A stretch of 64,000 nt of DNA, from assembly GCF_042677945.1 (NCBI RefSeq), contig NZ_JBHUDN010000017.1; one strand, written 5' to 3'. The notes beneath the pieces are model-generated. The model was not told where the DNA came from. It was given only the letters and a program-made list of their open reading frames with translations, and ran no database searches. The position numbers and the translations under genes were made by a program. The DNA comes from Haloplanus litoreus (lineage in GTDB: Archaea > Halobacteriota > Halobacteria > Halobacteriales > Haloferacaceae). Shown one piece after another: positions 48,880 through 58,433 of the stretch. How positions within the stretch are numbered: position 1 is the first letter of the stretch; each line of letters opens with the position of its first letter.

Positions 48880-49593
48880 ATGAGTGATACCGAACCACAT
48901 TCCGGGTCACGGAAGCCCGTGGAGGTCAGGTTCGCCGTCCCCGATCCGACCTATCCGTTCATCGGGATCACACAGGAGGAGGACTGTCGGGTGGAACTCG
49001 AGCGAATGCTCCCGCGGGGGCCGGGTACCTACGCGGAGTTCTTTAGCGTGATCGGTGCCGACGCCGACCGCGTTCTAGAACTCGCCCGGTCGAACGACCT
49101 CGTCGAACCCCATCTCGTCTCTCGGTACGAGTCCGGAGGGCTGTTCGAGTTCATCGTCTCGGGGGGCTGTCCCGCGCGCCAACTGGCGGAGCTGGGTGCC
49201 ATTCCTCAGGACGTGGTGAGCGAGGACGGGCAGGGACGTATCGTCGTCGACATCCCCGCCGAGAGGGACGCACCCGAGATCGTCGACGCCTTTCTCGACG
49301 ATCACCCGACGGCGAATCTGGTCGCCAAACGGACGAACGAGCATCCGGACCCGTTGCTCACGACGGAAGCACTACAGATGGCCGTCGACGACCGACTCAC
49401 CGCCCGACAGCAGGATATCCTGTTCACCGCCTACGAAGCCGGCTACTACGAACGGCCGAGCGAGACGACCTGCGAGGAACTCGCGACCGAGTTCGGTATC
49501 AGCCCCGCGACGCTGTCACAACACCTCCGAGTGGCCGAACGCAAACTCCTCGCCATCGTCGTCGAGGACAACGTCGTCTCCCCTTCGTCCTGA
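48880..49593 (+). CDS. Helix-turn-helix regulator, bat (HTH_10) type
   Basis: 237 residues from the ATG at 48880. The C-terminal HTH_10 domain LTARQQDILFTAYEAGYYERPSETTCEELATEFGISPATLSQHLRVAERKLLAIVV (about 175-230) is the bat-type DNA-binding domain common in haloarchaea. The N-terminal half (VRFAVPDPTYPFIGITQEEDCRVELERMLPRGPGTYAEFFSVIGADADRVL...) is a GAF-like or novel sensing domain. Likely a one-component transcriptional regulator. A 23-residue upstream extension is rejected. Confidence 0.85.
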   Translation: MSDTEPHSGSRKPVEVRFAVPDPTYPFIGITQEEDCRVELERMLPRGPGTYAEFFSVIGADADRVLELARSNDLVEPHLVSRYESGGLFEFIVSGGCPARQLAELGAIPQDVVSEDGQGRIVVDIPAERDAPEIVDAFLDDHPTANLVAKRTNEHPDPLLTTEALQMAVDDRLTARQQDILFTAYEAGYYERPSETTCEELATEFGISPATLSQHLRVAERKLLAIVVEDNVVSPSS

Positions 49594-49777
49594 GTTCGTC
49601 CCGGTCCCCGTGTCGACTGCCCCGTCGTGTCGGTTGGCGCTCCCGACGGTCAAGGAGTGACTTTATCAACTGAACGAACAGTAGGACGTACGTGCATGCG
49701 GCCGGTCCCCACTGAGGGCGCGAACCGCACTCGGGGGCGCTCGCTCGATGCCGCTCGCTCGTCTCTCGGATCAACAC

Positions 49778-50362
49778 ATGTCCGCACAAGAATCTCGTCG
49801 TCGTGAACGCTCACAGCCCGATGGACTGTCGAAAGACACCATCTTCTCGATGCTGAGCAATCAGCGTCGGCGGTACGTGCTCTACCACCTGGGTCGGACT
49901 CGGGAGACGGTGTCGCTTCGGGACCTCGCCGAACGGATCGCTGCTTGGGAGAACGACGTCCCGATCTCGGAGTTGAACTACAAACAGCGAAAGCGCGTCT
50001 ACACGTCGTTGCACCAGACACACTTGCCCAAACTCGACGAGGCGGACATCGTCGACTACGACCGTGACCGTGGAACGATCACCCTGGCCGATCGGGCGGC
50101 CGAACTCGACGGCTATCTGGAGGTAGTCGGGGAACACGACCTGCCGTGGTGTGACTTCTATCTCGGTCTCTCTGCGGTGGCGCTCATCGCTCTCCTGGCG
50201 ACGTGGCTGAATCTGTTTCCCTTCTCGCTGCTCCCGAATCTCGTTCTCGCCGGCGTGATCGTCGTACTCTTTGCGGTCGCCGCCGGGGCCAACTCGTATC
50301 TCGCGCGTCGGAATCGGATCGGTGGCAGCAACGCACCCCTCGCCGGCCCCGACGAGGATTAG
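49778..50362 (+). CDS. Winged-helix membrane regulator (DUF7344 type)
   Basis: 194 residues from the ATG at 49778. The N-terminal winged helix (DTIFSMLSNQRRRYVLYHLGRTRETVSLRDLAERIAAWENDVPISELNYKQRKRVYTSLHQTHLPKLDEADIVDYDRDRGTITL) is the haloarchaeal DUF7344 pattern. It is followed by two C-terminal membrane helices (FYLGLSAVALIALLATWLNLF, LVLAGVIVVLFAVAAGANSYL). A membrane-bound transcriptional regulator is likely; the target is unknown. Its end overlaps the convergent spoVR stop by 4 nt. Confidence 0.78.
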   Translation: MSAQESRRRERSQPDGLSKDTIFSMLSNQRRRYVLYHLGRTRETVSLRDLAERIAAWENDVPISELNYKQRKRVYTSLHQTHLPKLDEADIVDYDRDRGTITLADRAAELDGYLEVVGEHDLPWCDFYLGLSAVALIALLATWLNLFPFSLLPNLVLAGVIVVLFAVAAGANSYLARRNRIGGSNAPLAGPDED

Positions 50363-52365
50363 GTCAGCCAGTCCTCCGGTTTCGTGTCGTAGTCGATGTC
50401 GTTGGCGGCGATCCGTTCTTCGAGGTCCGGTTCCAGTTCGTGCGTCTCGAAGCGGGTCCCGTCGTATCGGATGCGCTTGCCCACCTCCGTCGGCGTCGGT
50501 TCACGGTTGCGCCGGCGGGCAATCTCCAGTTCGTGTTCGTCGTACTCCTTGACGATGGTCATCAGGTTGACTGGCCGTCCCCACAGGTCGTAGGTGCGTT
50601 CGAGCACGCGCTTTGCCTGTTCGACGTCGAGGCTGATCCCGTTGTACTGGTGACCGAGCAACAGCTCGTTCCGGTTGTCGAAGTTGCCGTCGTAGACGGC
50701 GACGGTCGGTTTCCCGAAGTTGGTGAACTGCAGGAGGAGTTTCTTCTTCACGTCGTCGGGGTCGCCGGAGGCGACGCGGAAGTCGCCGGTCGCCTGCGAG
50801 AACTCGTAGGTGAAGTAGTCGTTCTCGGTGACGAACTCCTCGGAGAGGAACGCGTCGATGAAGGTCACGTCGTTGTGGCTCTCCCGGAGTTCCCGCATCC
50901 GCCGCCAGCCGGCGCCGTAGTCTACGTCCGTCAGGGCCTCCGCGACGGTGTCGTACTTCGCGTCGTCGAACATGTACCGCGCCAGGCGTTCGAGCTCCGA
51001 CCGCCGGATGCGACGGAGGAATCCGCGGTTCTGAGGTTTGCACAGCGAGAAGTGCCGTTCGGCCAGGCCCGCGGTCGTGAGCACCTTCCACGGGTAGCGC
51101 TCTACGTCCACCTCGCCAGCGCGTGCCCGTTCGAGGGTGTCGGCGTCGACCCGGGGGTCCGCGGGGTCGAGATCCGAAAGTGTCTCCGGTGTGACGGTGG
51201 CGATGGCCGGATCGGGCGCCAGCAGGTCGGCCACCTCGTCGAAGTCGACCACGTCGTGGAAGTTCCGCCACGTGATCCCCTCGACTCGCAGGAGTCGATC
51301 GGCCACCGCCCGCCGGTTGGTCACGTTCTCGACGTACTCCCAGAGTTCCTTGCCGAGTTTGTAGGGGTTGAGTCCGGGTGAGCCGAGGACGCGGGCCATG
51401 TGGTCGGCGTACGTGACGAACTCGTCGGTGCCGGCGAAGTTCTCGTCGCTCATCATCAGCGACTCCCAGAAGCTGGCCCACCCCTCGTTCATCACCTTCG
51501 TCATCTTCTGGCCCGCGAAGTAGTACGACTCCGTCCGGAGGATGTCGAGGACGTCCTTCTGCCACGGGTCGAACTCCGTCGCTTTGCCCGACTCCCCGTC
51601 GAACTGCTGCCCGTGTTCCCGGAGGTACGCCAGCACGTCCTTGTGTGGCTCCTCGAGGCGTGCCGCCGCCCGCTCCGACTCGGCGAGTTCGTCCAGCCAC
51701 TCCTCGTCGAAGGCCTGCCGGCGGACGTCCTCCGAGACGCCGAGTTCGTCGAGTCGCTCGCGCAGGTCAGCGGGGGCGTCGCGCTCCCGCCGCTGGTCGG
51801 CCCGCGCGAAGGCGCGGTGCTGGTCGATGGTGTCCTCCAGGCAGAGAACGGCGTCGATGAATCGCTCCACCTCGTCGCGGTCGATTTCGGGGTCCTCGAC
51901 GTAGCCCGTGACTATTTCCGCGTGTCGTTCGAGCATGGCTGCGGCGTCTAGGGCCGCGCGCTCGTCGCCTTGGCCGTCGCCGAACAGGCCGAACCACTCG
52001 TTGTTGGCGAAGAAGTCGGCGTGGGCCTCGACGTGCGTGATAACCGCCTTCTGGTCGGCCAGCGAGTTCGACTCCTGGAGGAAGGCGTGCGAGGGGTTGT
52101 CGTTGTTGACGATTTCGAAGGCCTTGCCCATGCCGAACTGGTCCTGTTTCTGCTGTCGGTCGTAGGCCATCCCCCAGCGCCAGTGGGGGTAGCGCCGCTG
52201 GAACCCGCCGTAGGCGATGAGTTCGTTCATCTCGTCGTGGTCGACGATCCAGTAGTTGACCGGGTACGGGTCGAGTCCGAGTTTCCGGGCCAGTTCCGCG
52301 GCCTCCTCGACCGGTTCGGTGAGTCGGGTCGCTTCCTTCCGTGCGTCGATGCGGTCGTCTCTCAT
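50359..52365 (-). CDS. SpoVR family protein
   Basis: 668 residues. PVNYWIVDHDEMNELIAYGGFQRRYPHWRWGMAYDRQQKQDQFGMGKAFEIVNNDNPSHAFLQESNSLADQKAVITHVEAHADFF is the hallmark SpoVR start, with conserved His and Trp residues; the rest (EGWASFWE, GLNPYKLG) also fits. In bacteria SpoVR works with YeaH and PrkA-type kinase in stationary-phase or stress responses, possibly amino-acid homeostasis; its biochemical role is unknown. Last gene of the operon, overlapping yeaH by 4 nt. Confidence 0.93.
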   Translation of the reverse strand: MRDDRIDARKEATRLTEPVEEAAELARKLGLDPYPVNYWIVDHDEMNELIAYGGFQRRYPHWRWGMAYDRQQKQDQFGMGKAFEIVNNDNPSHAFLQESNSLADQKAVITHVEAHADFFANNEWFGLFGDGQGDERAALDAAAMLERHAEIVTGYVEDPEIDRDEVERFIDAVLCLEDTIDQHRAFARADQRRERDAPADLRERLDELGVSEDVRRQAFDEEWLDELAESERAAARLEEPHKDVLAYLREHGQQFDGESGKATEFDPWQKDVLDILRTESYYFAGQKMTKVMNEGWASFWESLMMSDENFAGTDEFVTYADHMARVLGSPGLNPYKLGKELWEYVENVTNRRAVADRLLRVEGITWRNFHDVVDFDEVADLLAPDPAIATVTPETLSDLDPADPRVDADTLERARAGEVDVERYPWKVLTTAGLAERHFSLCKPQNRGFLRRIRRSELERLARYMFDDAKYDTVAEALTDVDYGAGWRRMRELRESHNDVTFIDAFLSEEFVTENDYFTYEFSQATGDFRVASGDPDDVKKKLLLQFTNFGKPTVAVYDGNFDNRNELLLGHQYNGISLDVEQAKRVLERTYDLWGRPVNLMTIVKEYDEHELEIARRRNREPTPTEVGKRIRYDGTRFETHELEPDLEERIAANDIDYDTKPEDWLT

Positions 52366-53684
52366 TGATCCTCCGTACTCAGGATGTCGTAGATGGCGTC
52401 GGTCACGTCAGCGGGGTCGGAGACGTAGGCAACGACGACGCCCTCGCGGTCCTCGAAGGCGCGTTCCACCTCCTCGGCGTGAGTGGCGTTGATCGCCGTC
52501 CCTCCGGGCTGTGTCTCCACGTAGGCGTGGAGGTTCGCCGGGATGTCGGCCATCAGCGGCACGACGTTCTCCCGGGTGTCGTTGCTGGAGTTCTCCGAGT
52601 CGCCGGCGGCGAAGACGTAGCGGTTCCACTCCGACCAGGGGTACCGCTCGTTCAGGACCTCCGCGGCGAGTTCGTAGGCCGAGGAGATGCGGGTGCCACC
52701 GCCAGAACGGATCCCGAAGAAGTCCTCGCGGTCCACCTCCCACGCCTCGGCGTCGTGGGCGATGTAGACGAACTCCGCCCGGTCGTACTTGCCGGTGAGA
52801 TACCAGTCCAGCGGCGTGAACGTCCGCTCGACGAGTTCGCGTTTCTGCTCGCGCATGCTCCCCGACACGTCGCGGATGTTCACCACCACGACGTTTTTCT
52901 CCGTCTTCTCGATCACCTCGGGGTGGCGGTAGCGTTCGTCCTCGCGGCGGAAGGGTACCTGACGGAGGCCGTCGCGGCGGATGCGCTGGAGCGTGGTGGT
53001 GCGCTCGACGTTCTCGACCATCTCCTCGAAGCTCTCCCAGCGGCCACGCTCCGCCTCCGGGATGTCGTCCCACCGGTCTTCGATCCAGGCCCGGGAGACG
53101 AGGACGTTCTCCTCGCGACACCACCGGAACACGTCGCCCGGCGTGGCCCCGGCGACCCGCATCGCCTCGCGGACGAACTCCTCGTCGAAGTCCATCGCCA
53201 ACTTTCGTTTCAGCCCCTGTTTGAACAGGCGCTCGAAGTCGAGGGTGCTGTTCGGCCCCGCCCGCGTCAGTTCCGTGAAGTCGCCTTCCACTTCCTCGAC
53301 TACCTCCTTGCCTTTCGGCTCCAGGTCGAGACCGAGTTCCTCGTCGAGTTCCTCGGCGAACTCCTCGGGGTCCATCTCGTAGTACTCGTGGTCGGTGCCC
53401 TCCTCACCGGGGTCGCCGTCCTCGTCGCCGTCCGCGTCGCCGTCGCCGGGTTGGGGCGGGCCGACCGGCTGACCCACGTCGGGCGTGCCGTCCTGCCCCT
53501 GCCCGACGCCCCCGCGGTCACGGGGGTCGTAGGCGAACTCCGGAAGGTCGACGACCTTGATGGGCACTCGGATGCTGTCCGGGCCGCTCCCGCCGAGGTC
53601 GCCGTAGCGGATGAACTCCTCCAGGTCCTCGCGGCGTCGCTCGCCGACCTCCCGGAAGCGGTCGAGATCCTCCCTCAGTCCCAT
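52362..53684 (-). CDS. yeaH: YeaH/YhbH (DUF444) VWA-like protein
   Basis: 440 residues from the ATG at 53684, which lies inside the last 10 nt of the upstream prkA. An acidic, Gly/Asp-rich linker (DVGQPVGPPQPGDGDADGDEDGDPGEE) is followed by a VWA-type domain with MIDAS motif DVSGS (272-276; VVVNIRDVSGSMREQKRELVER) and a C-terminal EVERAFEDREG block. In bacteria YeaH is a substrate or partner of the YeaG/PrkA kinase. Upstream in-frame codons are Arg-rich and overlap prkA, so this start is used. Confidence 0.9.
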   Translation of the reverse strand: MGLREDLDRFREVGERRREDLEEFIRYGDLGGSGPDSIRVPIKVVDLPEFAYDPRDRGGVGQGQDGTPDVGQPVGPPQPGDGDADGDEDGDPGEEGTDHEYYEMDPEEFAEELDEELGLDLEPKGKEVVEEVEGDFTELTRAGPNSTLDFERLFKQGLKRKLAMDFDEEFVREAMRVAGATPGDVFRWCREENVLVSRAWIEDRWDDIPEAERGRWESFEEMVENVERTTTLQRIRRDGLRQVPFRREDERYRHPEVIEKTEKNVVVVNIRDVSGSMREQKRELVERTFTPLDWYLTGKYDRAEFVYIAHDAEAWEVDREDFFGIRSGGGTRISSAYELAAEVLNERYPWSEWNRYVFAAGDSENSSNDTRENVVPLMADIPANLHAYVETQPGGTAINATHAEEVERAFEDREGVVVAYVSDPADVTDAIYDILSTEDQ

Positions 53685-55930
53685 CGGTAGCCCACCTCCC
53701 GCATCACTTTGCGGCTCGTCAACTCCGCCGAGGCCGGCGAATAACCGTTCTCGCGGAGGTGTGCGATCGTTCGTTCCTTGAGGTGTTCGGTCTCCGTCCC
53801 GGACGGCGGGTCCGTCCACTGAGCGGGGTCGAACCCCTCGAACAGCCGTTTCACGTCGCCCCAGTCGTGGGCGTCCAGCACCGCTCGGATGACCGGAATC
53901 TCGGCGACGTCGACGTTCTCGATGGCGAAATCCTCGTCGCGGTTCTCCCACGCGTAGCGATTGATGGCCGTGATGACCTTCTCGCGCCGGAACTCCTCGA
54001 CCCGGTCGCTCGGCGTCGCGCCGTCGTAGGCACCCGCCCCGAACCGGCCGAGGTGTTCGGTCTCGAACACCTTCATCAGCAGCGGATCGGGGGCTGCCGG
54101 TCCGCGCTCCGTCTCGACCTGTTCGCCGTTCGCCCAGGCGAAGACGTGTTCGACGTACTCCGCGACGGTCCCCTCGTCGACGCCTTTCTCGGCCAGCAAC
54201 GCGTCGAGGACGTCCGCCTCCTGTCGGTCGAAGACGTAGCTTTTCACGATCGCGAGGCGGTTCTCGTACTCCGCGGCCTCGGCCCGCGAGAAGACGGGCG
54301 CGTCGCTCAGGCCGTCGGCCATCGCGTCGAGGACGTCGTCGGGCATGACGACGCGTTCGACCGGCAGGTCTGTGTGGTGTCTGTCGGCGTCGGTCTGGAG
54401 AAGGTCCGCGATCACGTCGCGCGTGTAGGTGACGGGAATCCCGTGACTTCCGTCGTCGCCGTCGAACTCGAACTCGTCGGCGTCGATCCGCTCGTCGCCC
54501 TCCCGCAGGTACCCCTGGTCGAAGAGCAGGGCCTTCTCGACGAGGCTCCGGTTGCCGGGCACGTCCTCGCCGTCGAGGCGGGTGACGACGCTGTACAGCG
54601 CCGCCGCCTCGACGGCGTGGGGTGCGAGTTCCCGGTCGACGAGTCCGCCCGTCCCGTCGCGCATCGACAGCGTCAGTCCCTCACGCACCCGAGATTCGAG
54701 GTCGGCGTACCCTTCGGCCTCCCAGACGGCCGTCTCCGCGGTCAGCTCGCGGCGGATCAGTTCCGCCTCCAGCGAGAGGTTGGTGAGGTAGCCGAACTCG
54801 TGTTTGTCGAGGCGTCGCTTCAGCGCCTTCAGCGGGTCCCGCCCGTTGCGGTCGGCGTACTTGTCGAGTTCCACGTCCAGATCCGGGTTCGAGATGATGA
54901 GCAACTGCGTGTCGATATCCATCCCGATCCCCTTGTCCAGTTTCACGCGCCCCTCGTCGGGCACGTTCAGGAGTTTGCGGAGCAGGTCGGCGTGTTGGGA
55001 GGCGTCCTCGACGACCGTCAGCAGGCTGTTGCCTTGCGAGAGGACGCCGTCGTAGGAGAACGCCTGCGGGTTCTTTCGCCCGCGCGAGTCGAGTTCGCGG
55101 AGCATTCCGGGCATCCACGAGCCGACCAGCCGCTCCTTCGGCGACCCGTCGTCCTCCGAGTGGAGGACGCCGATGCCGCGCCCGACGTCGACGACGTAGT
55201 TTTTCACCCGAAGGTGTCGCGGATCGGTGATCGAACTGAACAGGTTGGTGCCGCCGGCACGCCGGTAGCGCTCCTCGAGGTGGTCGTAGGCCTCCCGGCA
55301 GAACGGGTCGAGGTCGGCCTCGACCCGCGTCGGTACGTGGCCCTCCTCCTCCAGGTCGTCGAGAATGGACTGGCGGACCCCCGGCGGGAACACCGAGAGC
55401 GGGTGAGACTGGACCGGGCTCTCGTACCAATCGTCCTCGCGGTCGATTTCGTCGCCGTAGCTGAGGCCGCGCTCCTCCGTTCCCGCGGTGATGTTCCACT
55501 CGACGGTGTAGCGGCGACCGGCGTCGGTCTTCGAGTACTCCCGAAGCCCGTTGATGAGACACCGCTTGAGTTCTGATTTCCCCGTCGCCGTCGGCCCGTC
55601 GAACCAGATGATCTTCTCGCTCTTTCCCCTGTCGGCCGCGATGGTCCGGAGGTCGTCGACGAAGCCGTTCAACACCTCGGTGTTGCCGAGGATGGCGTGT
55701 TCGCCGTCGTTGGCGGGGTCGTCGAAGAAGCGGTAGCGCTCGCGCTCCGCCCCCTCCTCGATGACCGTGCGAGTACCCATCGACTCGATGGCCTCGAGGA
55801 GGTACTTCGGCGCGTGGGAGGCGATGGAGGGCTGTGCCATCGCCGCCTCGACGTACCCGGCGAGGCTCATCGGCTCCTCGTAGGCCCCGGAGAGTGCCTC
55901 GTCGCCCTCGCGGATGTAGTCGTTCGTCAT
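53675..55930 (-). CDS. prkA: PrkA-type AAA+ serine protein kinase, paralogue 1
   Basis: 751 residues. Walker A GPTATGKSE (112-120) follows KIIWFD, with a Walker B-like MDIDTQLLIISNPDLDVELD downstream. The C-terminal region carries the PrkA kinase-like helical domain. Compared with paralogue 2 it is longer and the family MPEY...KFNMP-type block is less obvious. Bacterial PrkA/YeaG phosphorylates proteins in starvation. It starts at the ATG at 55930, overlapping paralogue 2 by 4 nt, so the two kinases are translated together, probably as partners. Confidence 0.88.
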   Translation of the reverse strand: MTNDYIREGDEALSGAYEEPMSLAGYVEAAMAQPSIASHAPKYLLEAIESMGTRTVIEEGAERERYRFFDDPANDGEHAILGNTEVLNGFVDDLRTIAADRGKSEKIIWFDGPTATGKSELKRCLINGLREYSKTDAGRRYTVEWNITAGTEERGLSYGDEIDREDDWYESPVQSHPLSVFPPGVRQSILDDLEEEGHVPTRVEADLDPFCREAYDHLEERYRRAGGTNLFSSITDPRHLRVKNYVVDVGRGIGVLHSEDDGSPKERLVGSWMPGMLRELDSRGRKNPQAFSYDGVLSQGNSLLTVVEDASQHADLLRKLLNVPDEGRVKLDKGIGMDIDTQLLIISNPDLDVELDKYADRNGRDPLKALKRRLDKHEFGYLTNLSLEAELIRRELTAETAVWEAEGYADLESRVREGLTLSMRDGTGGLVDRELAPHAVEAAALYSVVTRLDGEDVPGNRSLVEKALLFDQGYLREGDERIDADEFEFDGDDGSHGIPVTYTRDVIADLLQTDADRHHTDLPVERVVMPDDVLDAMADGLSDAPVFSRAEAAEYENRLAIVKSYVFDRQEADVLDALLAEKGVDEGTVAEYVEHVFAWANGEQVETERGPAAPDPLLMKVFETEHLGRFGAGAYDGATPSDRVEEFRREKVITAINRYAWENRDEDFAIENVDVAEIPVIRAVLDAHDWGDVKRLFEGFDPAQWTDPPSGTETEHLKERTIAHLRENGYSPASAELTSRKVMREVGYRWD

Positions 55931-57993
55931 CCTTCCAGTTCGCTCTTTGCGACCTCCGCGCCGGCGAACTCCAGGACTTCGGTGGCTCCCTCACGCGAGT
56001 ATCCCTGCTCGATGAGCGCGTCGACCCACGCGCTCCGCTCGTCGTCGTCGAGTTCGTTCGCCGACACCAGCGCCGAGAAGTTGATGTTGTGTTTCTTGTC
56101 CTCCCAGAGTTTGCGCTCCAGGGCGCGGCGCAGGCGGTCGTTGTCCTGCGGGTCGAAGCCCTCACCCTCGCGGGCACGCCGACTCACCCAGTTGGACACT
56201 TCCTGCCGGAAGTCGTCCTTGCGGTCGCTCGGAATCTCTAGCTTCTCCTCGACGGAGCGGAGGAACGTCTCGTCCGGTTCCTGTTCCCGTCCGGTGAGTT
56301 CGTCGGTGACGGTGGCGTCGTCGATGTACGCCATGACGTGGTCCATGTACTTCTCGCCCTGACGACGGATCTCGTCCACGTCGTAGGCGAGGGCGTGGCG
56401 CACGTCCTCGATGGCTCGCTCCTTGTACTCCTCGCGGACGAGTTCGAGGTAGCGGTGATACCGGTCGACGTTCTCCTCCGGGATCGAGCCGTGGTTCTCG
56501 AGGTTGCGCTCGAAGTGGGTAAACACTGAGAGCGGCGAGAGGTACCCGCGGCCGCGGTGGGTGGCGTCCATGATTGCCTCGGCGATTTCGTCGCCGATGA
56601 ACCGGGCGGAGACGCCGTCCATCCCCTCGGCGATGTCCGCGGTCCCTTCGCCCTCCTCACGCAACTTCTTCACGTCGACGTCGTCCGTCTCGTCGATTTC
56701 GCCGTTGTAGGCCTTTGCCTTCTGGACGAGTGTGACGTTCTCGGCGTCGGGTTCGGTGATCCGGGTGAGGACGCCGAACAGCCCCGCCATCTCCATGGCG
56801 TGGGGTTCGATGTGCATGTCCGGCACGTCCGCGTTGCGGAGCATCTTCCGGTAGATTTCGGCCTCCTCGCCGTACTCCAGGACGTAGGGGAAGTCGATGC
56901 GCTTCGTGCGGTCGTTGAACGCCTCCATCTTCTCGTCGCCCTTTTTGTCCCGGTACTCGGGCATGTTGGTGCGACCGACGATCACCTGGTCGATGTCGAT
57001 CCGAGGGTTGTTCTTCGGCTTGATCGTCTGTTCTTGGGAGGCGTGCAGGAAGTCGTAGAGGAACTCCCGCTGGAGCTTCAACAACTCCTCGCCGCTGAAC
57101 AGGCCGCGGTTGGCGTTACAGAACGCCCCCGAGTAGTCGAACGCCCGCGGATCGGACTCGCCGTAGATGGCGATTTTCGAGTAGTTGACGTCGCCCGTCA
57201 ACTCCGTCTCGTCCTGGTTTTTCTTGTCCTTCGGCTCGAACGTCTCGACGCACTGGCGCTTGTTCTCCGAGGCGACCAGCCGAACGACCTCGACGTGGTT
57301 GTCGAGGACGGCCTTCAGGTCGTCGTCGTAGTGTGCCAGCAGCCGATCCATGTAGAACTCGCTCGCCGGGTCGAGCGACTGTTCGTTGCGGACGGTGTAG
57401 GGCGCGTCGAGTGCGCCGTTCAGCCGTTCGAGCACCCGGTCGCGCTGTTCCTGTGGGAGCAGGACGAGGGGGTCCTGATTCATCGGCGAGACGACGGTGT
57501 CGTCCGCGGGGTCCTGATCCCGCACGATGTCACAGAGGTTCACCCACTGGAACGTGTACATGCGCCCGTCGTCGCTCATGGTGTAGTCCTCGAAATACCG
57601 ACGAACCATCCAGTCGAAGTGTGACTTACCGGACCCGACGGGACCGAGCAGCAGTTTGATTCGCTTTTCGGGGCCCAGCCCACGGGCGCCGCTTTTCACC
57701 TTGTTGACGAACTCGTGGATCGATTCGTGCACTTCGCGGCCGTAGAAGGTGTTCTCCCCGTCGTGTAACGGGTCCTCCGAAGCCATGAGATACTCCACGA
57801 CGCCGGCATCCTCGTCGTACTCCGTCCCGTAGTAGTCGAACATGTCGGCGACGCGCTGATGGGCGTTGCGAGCGATCCGCGGATCGTCGTACACCTCGTC
57901 CAGGTACCAATCGAAGCGCTTCGCTTCGCGGAGGTCCGCGGGAACCGATTCCTTGTAATGCTGGCTGAGGTCTTCGAGGGTTTCCTTCGTCAT
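55927..57993 (-). CDS. prkA: PrkA-type AAA+ serine protein kinase, paralogue 2
   Basis: 688 residues from the ATG at 57993. Walker A GPVGSGKSH (117-125). Family blocks include DPLVLLPQEQRDRVLERLNGALDAPY, SGAFCNANRGLFSGEELLKLQREFLYDFLHASQEQTIKPKNNPRIDIDQVIVGRTNMPEYRDKKGDEKMEAFNDR, very close to bacterial YeaG/PrkA, including the NPEY/KFxxF-like substrate-binding region. First gene of the prkA-prkA-yeaH-spoVR operon, preceded by a leader of up to about 145 nt with hairpins. A longer ORF start (58068) is not used because it spans the leader hairpins. Confidence 0.92.
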   Translation of the reverse strand: MTKETLEDLSQHYKESVPADLREAKRFDWYLDEVYDDPRIARNAHQRVADMFDYYGTEYDEDAGVVEYLMASEDPLHDGENTFYGREVHESIHEFVNKVKSGARGLGPEKRIKLLLGPVGSGKSHFDWMVRRYFEDYTMSDDGRMYTFQWVNLCDIVRDQDPADDTVVSPMNQDPLVLLPQEQRDRVLERLNGALDAPYTVRNEQSLDPASEFYMDRLLAHYDDDLKAVLDNHVEVVRLVASENKRQCVETFEPKDKKNQDETELTGDVNYSKIAIYGESDPRAFDYSGAFCNANRGLFSGEELLKLQREFLYDFLHASQEQTIKPKNNPRIDIDQVIVGRTNMPEYRDKKGDEKMEAFNDRTKRIDFPYVLEYGEEAEIYRKMLRNADVPDMHIEPHAMEMAGLFGVLTRITEPDAENVTLVQKAKAYNGEIDETDDVDVKKLREEGEGTADIAEGMDGVSARFIGDEIAEAIMDATHRGRGYLSPLSVFTHFERNLENHGSIPEENVDRYHRYLELVREEYKERAIEDVRHALAYDVDEIRRQGEKYMDHVMAYIDDATVTDELTGREQEPDETFLRSVEEKLEIPSDRKDDFRQEVSNWVSRRAREGEGFDPQDNDRLRRALERKLWEDKKHNINFSALVSANELDDDERSAWVDALIEQGYSREGATEVLEFAGAEVAKSELEG

Positions 57994-58433
57994 TGTCTCT
58001 TCGTGTCTCGGACCCGGGAGCGCAGCCGAACGCTCCCGCCGATGGTATGGCATGAGTATCCATACCATGCCCCGGTCGCGACCACGGGGTGGTTGCGTTG
58101 TCTTCTGGAGACGACGGGCGGCGGGGATCCGTTCGACGGCTGCTCGGCCCGCTGGTAACCGAGACTATAAACGATGTCAGTAATACAAGTAAATAAGCCT
58201 TCCCCCCAATGTGGATACTACACCGAGGTTCGTGGGGGATCGATCCCTGTCGCGGCGCTCGGTTTCGCGCCCCTCCGTGAGAGTGGTGTACCGACCGGAG
58301 CGGCCGCTCGGGGACGAACGGTGAAGGTCCGTCCCCGAGACCGCTGTCCCGTCCTCGACGACATCCGACCACTCCCCGTGGGCGGACGCGACCGAACCCG
58401 GAAGTATAGGGCCGTCCGGACGAAGGGGGAGAT
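57994..58433 (-). promoter_or_regulatory. Promoter and structured leader of the prkA operon
   Basis: No gene in these 440 nt. Reading toward prkA: AT-rich elements TTATTTACTTG (about 58190) and TTTATAGT (58164-58171) are candidate TATA boxes. Downstream of them are an inverted repeat GGTATGG/CCATACC (58044-58050 / 58060-58066) and a strong hairpin CGGGAGCG/CGCTCCCG (58015-58022 / 58031-58038). If the second TATA is used, the leader is about 145 nt with both hairpins, unusual in a genome of mostly leaderless genes. Confidence 0.5.

Noticed and set aside
53759..55576. 605-codon plus-strand ORF opposite prkA
   Set aside because: A shadow of the third-position GC in the real minus-strand kinase gene; its protein is Val/Asp/Arg-biased without any known fold.
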